DNA of 64,000 bases from Fictibacillus solisalsi (GCF_900103485.1 NZ_FNHW01000005.1:62001-126000), one strand, 5' to 3'. Numbered from the stretch's first letter, positions 50,771 to 59,657 are shown. Numbers and translations: made by a program. The notes: generated from the letters alone by a model not told the origin.

Positions 50771-51578
50771 TATGATATCCATCCTTTGAGTAAAGAACCG
50801 GGGTCAATTCGCTTTCAGCCAGATCTCCAGGCTTACGTCCTGGGAAGAGCCTTCTTAAATGATAATTCCTTGCTTCTTTTGCTTTGTTTTCTTCCGGCTC
50901 GACGATCGTGAGGTTGTCTGCGATATAGATGATGGTTAGTACTTCTCTATAATTTTTGGTCGGATTTCCAGCCGCATAATGCAGGGTTAGACCGGAGTGG
51001 AAGGTTGCGTCTCCAGCTTCCATGGCCCCATAAGAAGCAAGAGGATATCCTTTTCTGGCTGCAAGGAGTACGTCCTCTGTGGCAAGTTCATGTGACCTGG
51101 AAACAAAGCCCATTGAACCGATCTCTTCAGGAATATGGTTTAATGCCATCCACATGGTTATCGTTTTATCTGGATGAATGGGCAGCATGTATGCACTATC
51201 GGTATGCCAAGGAATGGCACCTCCTCCTGGAGGTAAGAAAATAGAAGAATCATGATACAAACGAATACTATCTACGCCCATAAGATCTGCGGCAATCTTT
51301 GCAAAACGCTTTGCAAAAGTTAACCTTTTGATTTTTTGGTTAACTTCCCACATGTTCATCACCGTAGGGAATGCCTTTTCTACCCCATAGTATTTACGAT
51401 CTTCATCCGGTACATTTTCTAGAGCATAATTAAAGACATGCTTCTTAACCTCTGGCTGAAATTCTTTAATTTCAGATTGCTTCATAACCTGTGGGAGGAA
51501 GATATGGCCATCCTTCTGATACTGCTTGATTTGTTCTTCGGTTAAAGGGTACTCAGTATTTAAGTTTATAGGTTCCAT
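50763..51578 (-). CDS. PhyH-family Fe(II)/2-oxoglutarate oxygenase
   Basis: 271 residues. Iron triad from PWHTDSAYM and distal His in GLTLHYAAGNP. GAGAGG lies 6-7 bases before the ATG at 51578; a GTG at 51587 is in frame and overlaps it. It overlaps the previous PhyH gene by 8 bases and follows the nucleotidyltransferase by 5 bases. Sequence homolog of the PhyH proteins at 49961 and 56629, forming a sub-group distinct from those at 2098 and 55792. Confidence 0.87.
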   Translation of the reverse strand: MEPINLNTEYPLTEEQIKQYQKDGHIFLPQVMKQSEIKEFQPEVKKHVFNYALENVPDEDRKYYGVEKAFPTVMNMWEVNQKIKRLTFAKRFAKIAADLMGVDSIRLYHDSSIFLPPGGGAIPWHTDSAYMLPIHPDKTITMWMALNHIPEEIGSMGFVSRSHELATEDVLLAARKGYPLASYGAMEAGDATFHSGLTLHYAAGNPTKNYREVLTIIYIADNLTIVEPEENKAKEARNYHLRRLFPGRKPGDLAESELTPVLYSKDGYHNE

Positions 51579-51583
51579 AATAA

Positions 51584-52051
51584 TCACCTCTCATATGATT
51601 TTTTTAATTGCGTTGAAGAGTATAGTTTTCTTTCGCCAATTAACTTGATTTTAGTGCCAATCTCTTTTGCGGCTTGTTGTTCAGGAAACACTTTCCCTTG
51701 ATAATCAATGCCTTTAACAAAAAAATGAGGTTGAATCGTCTTAACTGCTTGGACAAGAGTTAACTCAGAAATAACAAGTAGATGGTCCACGCACTCGAGA
51801 CTAGAAAGAATTGCCACTCGTTCTTCTAATGAAAACAAGGGCGGTTGCCCTTTAATGGATTGAATGGAGTTATCGCTATTGATACCAACAATAAGAATGT
51901 CACCCAGCTTTTTAGCACCTTGCAGATATTCGAGATGTCCAGGATGAAATAAATCAAAACACCCTCCAGCAAGAATAATGGTTTTTTTATTTCTTTTATA
52001 GTTGTCTACATAGTCTAGAAGGACCTTCTCTTGCAACCGCTTTGAGTTCAT
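51584..52051 (-). CDS. HldE C-terminal-like nucleotidyltransferase (ADP-heptose type)
   Basis: 155 residues. Motif GCFDLFHPGHLEYLQ with HxGH and GINSDNSIQSIKGQPP, closing with ISSTQ-like YSSTQLKKS, belongs to the cytidylyltransferase fold of the RfaE2/HldE C-terminal domain. Role: links heptose-1-phosphate to a nucleotide (ADP in LPS synthesis). Together with the kinase at 53818 it replaces the bifunctional HldE. Overlaps the 52048 gene by 4 bases. Confidence 0.88.
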   Translation of the reverse strand: MNSKRLQEKVLLDYVDNYKRNKKTIILAGGCFDLFHPGHLEYLQGAKKLGDILIVGINSDNSIQSIKGQPPLFSLEERVAILSSLECVDHLLVISELTLVQAVKTIQPHFFVKGIDYQGKVFPEQQAAKEIGTKIKLIGERKLYSSTQLKKSYER

Positions 52052-52455
52052 CTTCGTACCTCCAAGTCGATGTCTAATTGAGATAGTAAATGGAAAATCA
52101 ACTCGCGGAGAGGCATGCGATGGGGGTTATAGATAAATCTAAGTGGAGAAAATTGAAGGTTGGTAAAGCGGTGACGGAAAAACTTTACTTTCTCATGAAC
52201 GATAATGGCAAGAATCTTAGCATGTGGAGCGTATACCTGTTCTGCACTTTGATAAGAATACGTATCCCTTAGAATAGAAGATGAGCAGATTAGCACAAGG
52301 GGGTGTGTTATTTCTAATGCCATTGGTTCTGAACTAACAGCTTTACAATGAACATCCTTGATTCCCAATGCTCTTAATTCATCGTTGATCTTTCTTTCAT
52401 ACCATTCACTCAGTGTGGGATCTTTTGTTTTATTCAATAGGAATATTGTATTCAT
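52048..52455 (-). CDS. Hypothetical protein inside the heptose operon
   Basis: 135 residues, no family recognised. It looks like a small Rossmann-like protein (strand PLVLICSSSILRD, strand AKILAIIVH) with a C-terminal helix. Overlaps both neighbours by 4 bases, so it is co-translated with the heptosyltransferase and the nucleotidyltransferase. No HAD-type DxD motif, so it is not an obvious GmhB. Confidence 0.6.
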   Translation of the reverse strand: MNTIFLLNKTKDPTLSEWYERKINDELRALGIKDVHCKAVSSEPMALEITHPLVLICSSSILRDTYSYQSAEQVYAPHAKILAIIVHEKVKFFRHRFTNLQFSPLRFIYNPHRMPLRELIFHLLSQLDIDLEVRR

Positions 52456-53843
52456 CTCGAATCCCCTACCTGCTCTACCCCTACCTTTTTTTGAGTCTGT
52501 TGTATGGTAATGCGCTCTAGGCCTAATGGTATTTCCTTTTTAAGAATCTGCATCATCCTCTTGAAGATGAGGGTGGAAGGGATTTCTTTTGCATAGCCTG
52601 ATTCTGTATAAACGCTATAATTGCCACTAACTGGTCGATAACTAACATAAGGGTTTACCCCACTCGAGAGAGGGGTTCCTCCTCCCCATATGGTGAGTGA
52701 GGGTGTACCTACTACGCCAGCGATATGTCCACAAACACTATCAATTCCCACAACGATATCTAATTGTTTTATTAGTGAAAATAACTGGGGAAGGGGTAAT
52801 GAACTTAAATCCATAACACTTTGTGGAAGGTCTTTTTGAGGAGTTAAATTAACTAGAGTAAGGGAATTTTGTTCACATTTTACTACAAAATCTGATATAT
52901 TCTCCGGGTTCCAACATCTTTGTGAATCCTTTGTATGGAACTGGATTCCAATCACCGACTTTGAATGCCGCTTAATGGCGTCAATTTTAAACTGAATTTC
53001 TTCAGGTAGTGGAGGAAGGTCGCTTTCTTCCATTAGATGACTAACGGGTTCGGGTAAGCCAAGCGAACGTGATACCACATCAATAAGATGTAAATGAGGA
53101 GGATGGTCGAGTCTTGTATTTAGAAAATAGACGTTTTCATAAACATTACATTTTGTAATAGCTTCGTATACATGAAAACTATCAAAGTGAACATAAACCC
53201 GGCAGTTAGGAAACAATTCCTTTAAAAGATGAAGTGGGCCACTTCTTGTAATTAAGTCCACCCTATGGTTCATATGATGGGTCTGAACGAAGTGTTGTAT
53301 CTGCTTAAACACTGCTGCTACATCGCCATTTCCGAAAAACCAGTCGAACAGTAATGCGATTCGTTTTTTCTTAGGTTGGTACTTATATGTGAAACGAGGA
53401 TTTTTATGGATAAAGAAAGGATAAATATAATTTTGGGAATGAAGGAGAGAATAGGGGAGGAAATTTTGGGAATTATGTACACGATTTAAGATAGAATCGT
53501 TAACAAGAAAGGGATCAACATTTGGCTGAAGAGCTACAAGCAGTGTTAATGGATTTTTATAAGGAATGGGATGATTAGTTTCATTAGCTCCCTGATTTTG
53601 AAAGGCACTTTTAATGCTCTGTGAGGATGGATTGCTGTTTAGATAGATAACCTCAGCGTATGGAAACATCTCAGAAAGGGCTGCTATTTGGTTACCTTTA
53701 AACGCAACAATGGAATGAGTATAGGCTTCAACAGTTGATAAAACTCCATTAACGTTATCTTGTTCAAATAGGAAAACGAATAGTTTTTCTCGTTGTTTAA
53801 GTAACTGTCTATTCTGTTTAACTTTCTCTTTGAATAGATCCAT
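52452..53843 (-). CDS. Family 9 heptosyltransferase-like glycosyltransferase
   Basis: 463 residues. C-terminal GIDSVCGHIAGVVGTPSLTIWGG is the GT9 donor site region; central strands LIKQLDIVVGIDS and KRIALLFDWFFGNGD fit a GT-B fold. Longer than typical heptosyltransferases (about 350). ATG at 53843 has AGGTGG 8 bases upstream; GTG at 53855 is possible. Overlaps the kinase gene by 26 bases. With the heptose kinase and nucleotidyltransferase it indicates transfer of a heptose onto the product. Confidence 0.85.
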   Translation of the reverse strand: MDLFKEKVKQNRQLLKQREKLFVFLFEQDNVNGVLSTVEAYTHSIVAFKGNQIAALSEMFPYAEVIYLNSNPSSQSIKSAFQNQGANETNHPIPYKNPLTLLVALQPNVDPFLVNDSILNRVHNSQNFLPYSLLHSQNYIYPFFIHKNPRFTYKYQPKKKRIALLFDWFFGNGDVAAVFKQIQHFVQTHHMNHRVDLITRSGPLHLLKELFPNCRVYVHFDSFHVYEAITKCNVYENVYFLNTRLDHPPHLHLIDVVSRSLGLPEPVSHLMEESDLPPLPEEIQFKIDAIKRHSKSVIGIQFHTKDSQRCWNPENISDFVVKCEQNSLTLVNLTPQKDLPQSVMDLSSLPLPQLFSLIKQLDIVVGIDSVCGHIAGVVGTPSLTIWGGGTPLSSGVNPYVSYRPVSGNYSVYTESGYAKEIPSTLIFKRMMQILKKEIPLGLERITIQQTQKKVGVEQVGDSR

Positions 53844-54819
53844 AATTGTCACCACCTGCCTTTAATTCATGTAAGAAATGATGAATCTCTGATTTTGTCA
53901 CAGTCGATGTATATTTTTTTGAAACGGAGATGGATGCTGCTACATTCGCCATCACGAAGGATTTAAATAAATTAGAACTTTGGATCATTGAAGCGATGAA
54001 TGCAGCTAAAAAAGAGTCCCCGGCACCAATACTACTAACCATTCTTTTTGTTAAGCCAGGAAGATGGTAACTACCATGTTCACTTACAAGAATAGATCCG
54101 GATGCATCCCCTTTTAGAAGGAGATAAGTAAATTTGTGCGTTTTAAGGGTTTCCTTGGCTTCAAGCAAAGCCTCTTGTAAAGAAGGTGCATTTGTATCCG
54201 TCAGGGCATTAAACTCTTCTAAATTAGGGCTTATTACAGTTGCGTTGGTGTAGACGCTCAAATTTCTTTTGGCTGATGGATCGATAAAAACCTGGATATT
54301 ATGATCGATGGCATCTTTAATAATGGATTTCAACAGTGCATCACTGTATGTTCCTTTATTTAAGTCTGATATCACAAGATAACCAATTTTACTTCGAAGA
54401 GATACAAATAAATTCAGTAAATGTGCCTCTTCTTCTAACAGGAGTGGAGCATAAACTTCCTCATCGATCCGTATGACCGTCTTCTCTTTAGAAATAAAGC
54501 GTGATTTTAGCGGTGTAAGAACGGAAGGATTTTTAATAATATGCTTATGAATAGCAGGATCTAGCCCTTGCTGAAGTAAGTCCCCATACATATCCTCTCC
54601 CGTGACCCCAAAAAGATAAACATCCACCCCCAAGGCGCTTAGGTTATTAGCTACATTTGCTGCATTCCCTGGTAGATACTTCTTTTTTTGAATAATCAGC
54701 TTCTGAATTTCTTCATTGTTTGAGAATTGGTTATGACACTCTGCATAACAATCTAAGACAATATCCCCCAAAACAAACACACTTTTTTTCCGCTCTGTGT
54801 CCAAATGAATCACCTGCAT
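53818..54819 (-). CDS. PfkB-family heptose-7-phosphate kinase (HldA-like)
   Basis: 333 residues. Ribokinase-fold motifs PGNAANVANNL and SIGAGDSFLAAF with the catalytic Asp, plus a SDLNKGTYSD segment typical of RfaE1/HldA. Role: phosphorylates heptose-7-phosphate at C1. ATG at 54819 lacks a ribosome site; TTG at 54804 has AGGTGA 5 bases before it. A TATAAT lies upstream on the minus strand near 54834-54839. It starts the minus-strand operon 49961-54819. Confidence 0.88.
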   Translation of the reverse strand: MQVIHLDTERKKSVFVLGDIVLDCYAECHNQFSNNEEIQKLIIQKKKYLPGNAANVANNLSALGVDVYLFGVTGEDMYGDLLQQGLDPAIHKHIIKNPSVLTPLKSRFISKEKTVIRIDEEVYAPLLLEEEAHLLNLFVSLRSKIGYLVISDLNKGTYSDALLKSIIKDAIDHNIQVFIDPSAKRNLSVYTNATVISPNLEEFNALTDTNAPSLQEALLEAKETLKTHKFTYLLLKGDASGSILVSEHGSYHLPGLTKRMVSSIGAGDSFLAAFIASMIQSSNLFKSFVMANVAASISVSKKYTSTVTKSEIHHFLHELKAGGDNYGSIQRES

Positions 54820-54942
54820 TTTAATTTATTGTAATTATAGTATATGGGTAGAAAAAATGGTCTGCATAACTTGTGCAAGCTTCAAATATTAAGCCGAGCC
54901 ACCTGGCACTATTCCAAGTGAAACTATGAAAAAGGAGGCTAT

Positions 54943-55620
54943 ATGACAAAAAAGACCTTTTTAGATGAATTAATGTTCCATTATCCTGAATTGAATGTAT
55001 GTAGAACCACTATTTTGAGAGCATACGAATTACTAGTGAATGTGAATAAAACGGGCTGTAAAATACTCGTCTGCGGAAATGGTGGAAGTAGCTCAGACGC
55101 TGATCATTTTACAGCAGAACTAATGAAATCGTTCCGGGCAAAACGTCCGCTTTCAATGTTAGTTAAAGAACGTTTAGCAAAATTAGGTGAGCAAGGCATA
55201 CATTTATCCAATCACCTTGAACAAGCGATTCCTGTTATCTCATTATCTGCTCATACCGCAACCATGACGGCTGTTTCTAATGACATAGGGTATGAATTTG
55301 CCTTTGCGCAACAAGTAGTCGGATATGGTAATGAGGGGGATGTGTTAATTGCTATCACTACTTCAGGTAAATCCATCAATATTACCAATGCCATATATAC
55401 GGCAAAAGCTTTAGGAATGAAGGTAATCTGTTTTACAGGGAACACCGAAGGCTTTAAGGGAGATCATTTTTGTGATGTGATCATCCGAGTTCCTTCTGTA
55501 GAAACCTATAGAATCCAGGAGTATCATTTGCCTATTTACCATTCACTATGTGCAATGATAGAAGACAAGATTGTAAAAGAAAGTGAAATAGAGAAGCCGA
55601 GAAAGAAAACAAGGAATTAG
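54943..55620 (+). CDS. gmhA: Sedoheptulose-7-phosphate isomerase (GmhA-like, SIS domain)
   Basis: 225 residues. CGNGGSSSDADHFTAELMKSF is the SIS phosphosugar site of GmhA; ITTSGKSINITNAI and RIQEYHLPIYH with Gln/Glu/His complete the active site. About 30 residues longer than GmhA due to an insert near 60-85. AAAGGAGGC 5 bases before ATG. Role: converts sedoheptulose 7-phosphate to a D-glycero-D-manno-heptose 7-phosphate. Divergent from the kinase, with which it shares an intergenic region of 123 bases. Confidence 0.9.
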   Translation: MTKKTFLDELMFHYPELNVCRTTILRAYELLVNVNKTGCKILVCGNGGSSSDADHFTAELMKSFRAKRPLSMLVKERLAKLGEQGIHLSNHLEQAIPVISLSAHTATMTAVSNDIGYEFAFAQQVVGYGNEGDVLIAITTSGKSINITNAIYTAKALGMKVICFTGNTEGFKGDHFCDVIIRVPSVETYRIQEYHLPIYHSLCAMIEDKIVKESEIEKPRKKTRN

Positions 55621-55692
55621 ATATGCTAAATCTAATCATAAACAGACAAGAGTGTAACTGACTCGAAAAAGCATAAACATGAAGGTGCAAAA

Positions 55693-55782
55693 ATGCTACG
55701 ACAACCAACAACACTTAGATTGAATCCCAAGAACCCTAGAAAAGGTGAAAAATGTCCGAGCTTTTCCAGACTGAAAAAATAG
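55693..55782 (+). CDS. Possible 29-aa basic peptide
   Basis: ATG at 55693 with GAAGGTG upstream encodes a 29-residue peptide (MLRQPTTLRLNPKNPRKGEK then CPSFSRLKK), ending 9 bases before the next gene. Basic and Pro/Arg-rich. Could be a leader peptide or spurious; no family recognised. Confidence 0.3.
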   Translation: MLRQPTTLRLNPKNPRKGEKCPSFSRLKK

Positions 55783-55791
55783 GAGAATACT

Positions 55792-56619
55792 ATGACTGAA
55801 CAGAACCAGCAGTTAAAACAAAGATTTGATGAGAAAGGCTATGTCGTTGTAAAAAATGTCTTTGATTTAAATGAGGTCGAAACAATCATACGCGCTTTTG
55901 AAGGGGAATGGCTCAAACTGGTGCAACAAGGTGAGATTTCAGTACGATCTACTCGCCCGTTAGAAAGTTTATACCCACGTTTGAGGGATTATCACCGTAA
56001 AAACCCTGTCATAATGGAGCAAACCCTTAAAGCTGAACTATTTGATCTAATGAAAACCATTATAGGAGAAGAAGCACTGGTGATTTCGACAAGTTATTAT
56101 TTTAAGAGCCCTACCACTCGTTCACTTCCTCTTCATCAGGATAATTACGCATTTGGGGTATCACCAGGAACTACCTATGCTGCTTGGATTTCGTTAGATT
56201 ATACGAATAAGGAGAATGGAGGACTACAGTTTGTCCCAGGCACACAAACCACGGATCTAAGCTTTCCCGATGCAGATCCTACTAATGTAAAGAAATACTT
56301 TTCGGATACTGGACAAGGATTGTCTGTTGAAGAGGATCAAATTGAATATGTAGAGACTGAACCAGGGGATGTTGTAATATTTAATGGGAATATTATTCAT
56401 GGTTCGACCGAAAATACCACAGATTATCAATTTAGGCGTTGCTTGCTTACACATTACACAGGAGAGAGTGTAGAGCGACTTGCGTTAAATTTTAATAAAC
56501 TAATCAACCGAGAAGGGGAAAAAATTCGACGTCGACTAAATAAAGATACGAAAATTACTCAGAAGCAAAAATCTGTTTTCTCTATTAAAGAGGCAGGATA
56601 CTTTGATTCCTGGAAATAA
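55792..56619 (+). CDS. PhyH-family Fe(II)/2-oxoglutarate oxygenase
   Basis: 275 residues. Iron triad: LHQDNYAFG and distal His in GNIIHGSTEN, with Arg-containing FRRCLLTHY after it. Closely related to the enzyme at 2098 (shared RPLESLYPRLRDYH and DNY motifs). AGGAGAAT lies 5 bases before the ATG. It is followed 9 bases later by another PhyH gene. Confidence 0.88.
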   Translation: MTEQNQQLKQRFDEKGYVVVKNVFDLNEVETIIRAFEGEWLKLVQQGEISVRSTRPLESLYPRLRDYHRKNPVIMEQTLKAELFDLMKTIIGEEALVISTSYYFKSPTTRSLPLHQDNYAFGVSPGTTYAAWISLDYTNKENGGLQFVPGTQTTDLSFPDADPTNVKKYFSDTGQGLSVEEDQIEYVETEPGDVVIFNGNIIHGSTENTTDYQFRRCLLTHYTGESVERLALNFNKLINREGEKIRRRLNKDTKITQKQKSVFSIKEAGYFDSWK

Positions 56620-56628
56620 AATCCTCCT

Positions 56629-57381
56629 ATGATAAAAGATCATAATTTTAAAGAACGTGATGTTGAACTTTTCCAACTGAATGGACACCGGCTGATTAGA
56701 ATGTTAGTTGAACAGGAAGCGATACAACAATTGAGGTTTGAGATTCATGACGTAATCAATGCTTTAGAAGAGGATTATTTATCCCAATATGAACGGGATG
56801 ATTTTGGGAAGAATTTTTTGGAAGTAACAAACCTTTGGACCTACTCTTCGTATATCAGGAAGTTTGTTACATCTAAACCATTGGCCAATATTGCAGCACG
56901 GTTACTAGGTGTTCCCGCTGTAAGACTTCATTATGATTGTATTTTTTTTAAAGAGGCTAACGGAAATGCAACCCCATGGCATCAGGATCAAATAAGTTGG
57001 CCACTTGATACCAATAAAACGATAACCGCATGGATTCCTTTGCACGACATGCCATCGAGTGTAGGATCTTTAAACTTTATGAGCGGGTCCCACGTTAATC
57101 AGGAAACTAAAATAAGAAAAGCAATACGCCAGGGCTTCAAGGAGATTAATTATGGGGCTCTCCAGGTGGGGGACGTCACTTTTCATAATGGATGGACCTT
57201 CCATAGTGCTAATGCCAACGTGCTTTCACATCGAAGAGAAGCCTTTGCCATAACTTATTATGAGGATGGTGCAAAAATCATTCAATTACCTCCTGATAGG
57301 TACCACCCCTCTTTTTATAAGTTTTTTCCTGAAGTAGAGGTGGGTTCGCGAGCCATTAGTAAATTAAATCCCTTGTTATAA
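56629..57381 (+). CDS. PhyH-family Fe(II)/2-oxoglutarate oxygenase
   Basis: 250 residues. PWHQDQISW and distal His of GWTFHSANAN give the iron triad. Belongs with the proteins at 49961 and 50763 (shared FVTSK.LANIAARLLGVPAVRL-like stretch). No good ribosome site before the ATG, so it may depend on translational coupling from the previous PhyH gene. Confidence 0.85.
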   Translation: MIKDHNFKERDVELFQLNGHRLIRMLVEQEAIQQLRFEIHDVINALEEDYLSQYERDDFGKNFLEVTNLWTYSSYIRKFVTSKPLANIAARLLGVPAVRLHYDCIFFKEANGNATPWHQDQISWPLDTNKTITAWIPLHDMPSSVGSLNFMSGSHVNQETKIRKAIRQGFKEINYGALQVGDVTFHNGWTFHSANANVLSHRREAFAITYYEDGAKIIQLPPDRYHPSFYKFFPEVEVGSRAISKLNPLL

Positions 57382-57394
57382 ATTTTGGCATCAT

Positions 57395-57427
57395 TTCCCT
57401 ACTTATCAATTAAGAGGGAATTTTTTT
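57395..57427 (+). terminator. Intrinsic terminator
   Basis: TTCCCT pairs with AGGGAA across a 14-base loop and is followed by TTTTTTT. Ends the GmhA-PhyH operon. Confidence 0.6.
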
Positions 57428-57663
57428 GCCTAAAAAGATTTGTGCTATAAAACTAAACCATTTTCAGGTGCTTTCCTGAAAAACTGGAATAAGAAGAAAT
57501 GAGCATGTGAATTGGCACACGTCATTTCCTTATTAATTAGGGTTTTAAGTCAACATAGAAATTGACAATAACTAATGCTGAACATTAAGTATCGTACAAT
57601 CGTACAATTAAGAGAAACTGCCAATTTACTGTCAATATGAATGTCATATGGTTACAGGTCTTC
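57428..57663. other. Gene-free stretch before the cassette-like array
   Basis: Contains a perfect palindrome TTTTCAGG-6-CCTGAAAA (57461-57482). No ORF with a ribosome site is seen. It shares TGAATTGGCA with the region after the core operon (22894-22903), suggesting that the same type of accessory DNA lies at both places. Confidence 0.4.
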
Positions 57664-57753
57664 TTCAACTAACGGGGACTTATGTTCAAGATAGAGGGAT
57701 GCTGCGGCATCCCCTTTTCTTTTTCAACTAAGAGGCAGGTTACTCCAATAAGG
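57664..57753. repeat. Composite palindromic element (A, hairpin, B)
   Basis: Form A (TCAACTAACGGGGACTTATGTTCAAG), then a GGGATGC/GCATCCC terminator hairpin followed by a T-run (57696-57720), then a degenerate form B (TTTCAACTAAGAGGCAGG). It lies upstream of the FabH gene. Confidence 0.65.
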
Positions 57754-57787
57754 AGTGACCTTTTTTATTATAAAAAAGGAATTTAAA

Positions 57788-57833
57788 TTGATTTTTAATA
57801 ATATAAATCGCTATAATTAGCACCAGGTACTAA
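57788..57833 (+). promoter_or_regulatory. Sigma-A promoter and FapR operator of the fabH gene
   Basis: TTGATT (57788-57793) and TATAAT (57812-57817) with an 18-base spacer form a good promoter. It overlaps TTAGCACCAGGTACTAA (57817-57833), which differs at only a few positions from the FapR box TTAGTACCTRRTACTAA. Known: FapR represses fatty acid genes and is released by malonyl-CoA. So this fabH is probably controlled by malonyl-CoA. Confidence 0.75.
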
Positions 57834-57868
57834 TACTAACTAATAATAAAAAATATGGGGTGGGTTCT

Positions 57869-58876
57869 ATGATAGGTGCGAGAATTACTGCTATTGGTAC
57901 ATATGTGCCCGAAAAAAGGCTAACAAATTTCGATCTTGAACAGATGGTTGAAACAACTAATGATTGGATTATCCAAAGAACGGGAATTCGTGAACGCAGA
58001 ATTAGTCGTCCTGATGAATTTACCAGTGATTTATGTGTAGCTGCCGTAAAGGATTTAATGCACAGATATAATAAAAAAGTCGAAGATGTAGATATGATTA
58101 TCGTGGCAACAAGCACTCCAGATTTCCCATTTCCATCTGTCGCAAGTATCATACAAGAACGATTAAATATCGAACAAACAGGCGCCATTGATTTAAGTGC
58201 GGCGTGTGCTGGATTTGTATATGCTCTTCATACAGCAAACGCTTATATTACCTCCCGACTTCACAAAAAGATTCTGGTAATCGGTGCCGATACGATCTCA
58301 AAGATAACGGATTATACCGATCGAAGCACATGTGTTTTATTTGGTGATGGAGCTGGGGCTGTAATGGTTGAAAGGGATGAACAATCAAAAGGTTTCATTG
58401 GATTCCATTTAGGAAGTGAAGGAAGTGGTGCACAGTATGTATATCAAACCGGACTTTCAAACAGGGTTAATGAGATTGAGTTAATCGATACAAATTGCCT
58501 TGTACAAAATGGCAGGGAAGTTTTTCGGTGGGCTGTAAGGAATGTTCCTACTAGTGTTCGACAAATTTTGAATAAAACGCAATTGAGTTTAGACAAGGTC
58601 GATTGGTTTGTACCTCATAGTGCCAATTTACGGATCATAGAGCCAATCTGTGAAAAATTAGAATACCCAATGGAAAAAACCCTTTTCAGTTTGGTCGACT
58701 TTGGTAATACATCTGCTGCTACAATTCCTTTAGCGCTTGACCTTGGAATCCGAGAGGGTAAAGTGAAAAATGGAGACAAAGTTCTTATGTACGGTTTTGG
58801 AGCAGGCTTGGTTCAAGCTGGACAACTTTTAGAAATAAATTTTGATGATCAAATTAATGCTCCTACAGCGTTGTAG
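57869..58876 (+). CDS. fabH: Beta-ketoacyl-ACP synthase III (FabH)
   Basis: 335 residues. Catalytic Cys113 (SAACAGFVYA), His250 (VPHSANLRI) and Asn280 (DFGNTSAA) are intact; typical FabH length. ATG at 57869 has GGGGTGG 5 bases upstream; GTG at 57860 is alternative. Role: condenses acyl-CoA with malonyl-ACP to prime a chain. It is preceded by a promoter with a FapR box, so it belongs to the fatty acid regulon by its control. It could also prime the polyketide. Framed by palindromic repeats B and A. Confidence 0.92.
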   Translation: MIGARITAIGTYVPEKRLTNFDLEQMVETTNDWIIQRTGIRERRISRPDEFTSDLCVAAVKDLMHRYNKKVEDVDMIIVATSTPDFPFPSVASIIQERLNIEQTGAIDLSAACAGFVYALHTANAYITSRLHKKILVIGADTISKITDYTDRSTCVLFGDGAGAVMVERDEQSKGFIGFHLGSEGSGAQYVYQTGLSNRVNEIELIDTNCLVQNGREVFRWAVRNVPTSVRQILNKTQLSLDKVDWFVPHSANLRIIEPICEKLEYPMEKTLFSLVDFGNTSAATIPLALDLGIREGKVKNGDKVLMYGFGAGLVQAGQLLEINFDDQINAPTAL

Positions 58877-58900
58877 CGTAAAAGGATTGTGAAGGATTTT

Positions 58901-58990
58901 ACTTAAACTATAGGGTGCAATAGTTGAGGATTAGGGCTGTCGTTGAGACAGCTTTTTCTTATTGGGTTAACGTAGCAGGTAGTTGAAAAT
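58901..58990. repeat. Composite palindromic element (A, hairpin, B)
   Basis: Form A AAACTATAGGGTGCAATAGTT (imperfect), terminator GCTGTC-GTTGA-GACAGC-TTTTT (58936-58957), form B TTAACGTAGCAGGTAGTTGAA. It lies between the FabH and GNAT genes. Confidence 0.65.
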
Positions 58991-59054
58991 AATTTTGAAC
59001 AGTAGTTTAATTTTATTACAGATTATTTTGAAAGTTGGAGGGATTAAATTAAAT

Positions 59055-59510
59055 ATGTGGATTAATAACGGATTTTCAATTTCTACGAATAAAGACTATT
59101 TAGATTTATCATTAATACACAACTTCTTGAGTAAAGAAGCATACTGGTCAAAGGGGATACCCAAACAAACAGTAAAAAAGGCAATTGAAAATTCTCTGCT
59201 ATGTTTTGGAGTTTATAAAGGTGAAGTAGGTAAAGATGTTTTTGAACAAGTTGGTTTTGCAAGGATAATTACCGATTCAGCGACGTTCGCTTATCTTTGT
59301 GATGTGTTTATATTACCAGAATACAGGAAATTAGGGCTATCCAAATGGTTAATGAATACTATTATTAGCCATTCCGACCTAAAGGGAATTCGTAGATTTA
59401 TGTTAGCTACTAATGATGCACATTCATTATATAATCAATATGGTTTTGAACAGAATGTTAATCCCGAACTATTTATGCAAAAGGTACTTAAAAACCCATA
59501 TAAAGAGTAA
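59055..59510 (+). CDS. GNAT-family N-acetyltransferase
   Basis: 151 residues. Core strand LCDVFILPEYRKLGLSKWLMNTI with the acetyl-CoA loop region and terminal LYNQYGFE are typical GNAT. GGAGGG lies 12 bases before the ATG; longer in-frame start at 58983 has no site. Single-gene cassette between palindromic repeats. Substrate unknown; resembles small self-protective acetyltransferases. Confidence 0.8.
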   Translation: MWINNGFSISTNKDYLDLSLIHNFLSKEAYWSKGIPKQTVKKAIENSLLCFGVYKGEVGKDVFEQVGFARIITDSATFAYLCDVFILPEYRKLGLSKWLMNTIISHSDLKGIRRFMLATNDAHSLYNQYGFEQNVNPELFMQKVLKNPYKE

Positions 59511-59516
59511 AATTTA

Positions 59517-59590
59517 TTCAACTAAAGGGGGCTTATGTTGAAGGGGGGATCCCTTTTTCTTTTCAATTATAGGGCAGATTAGTTCAACAA
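59517..59590. repeat. Composite palindromic element (A, hairpin, B)
   Basis: Form A ATTCAACTAAAGGGGGCTTATGTTGAAG, short AAGGG/CCCTT hairpin with T-run, form B TTCAATTATAGGGCAGATTAGTT. Between the GNAT and SDR genes. Confidence 0.65.
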
Positions 59591-59657
59591 GATTATTGGA
59601 TAATCATGATACTATTTAGTTGATTAGAGTAATACTAGATAGAGAGGAACTATATAA

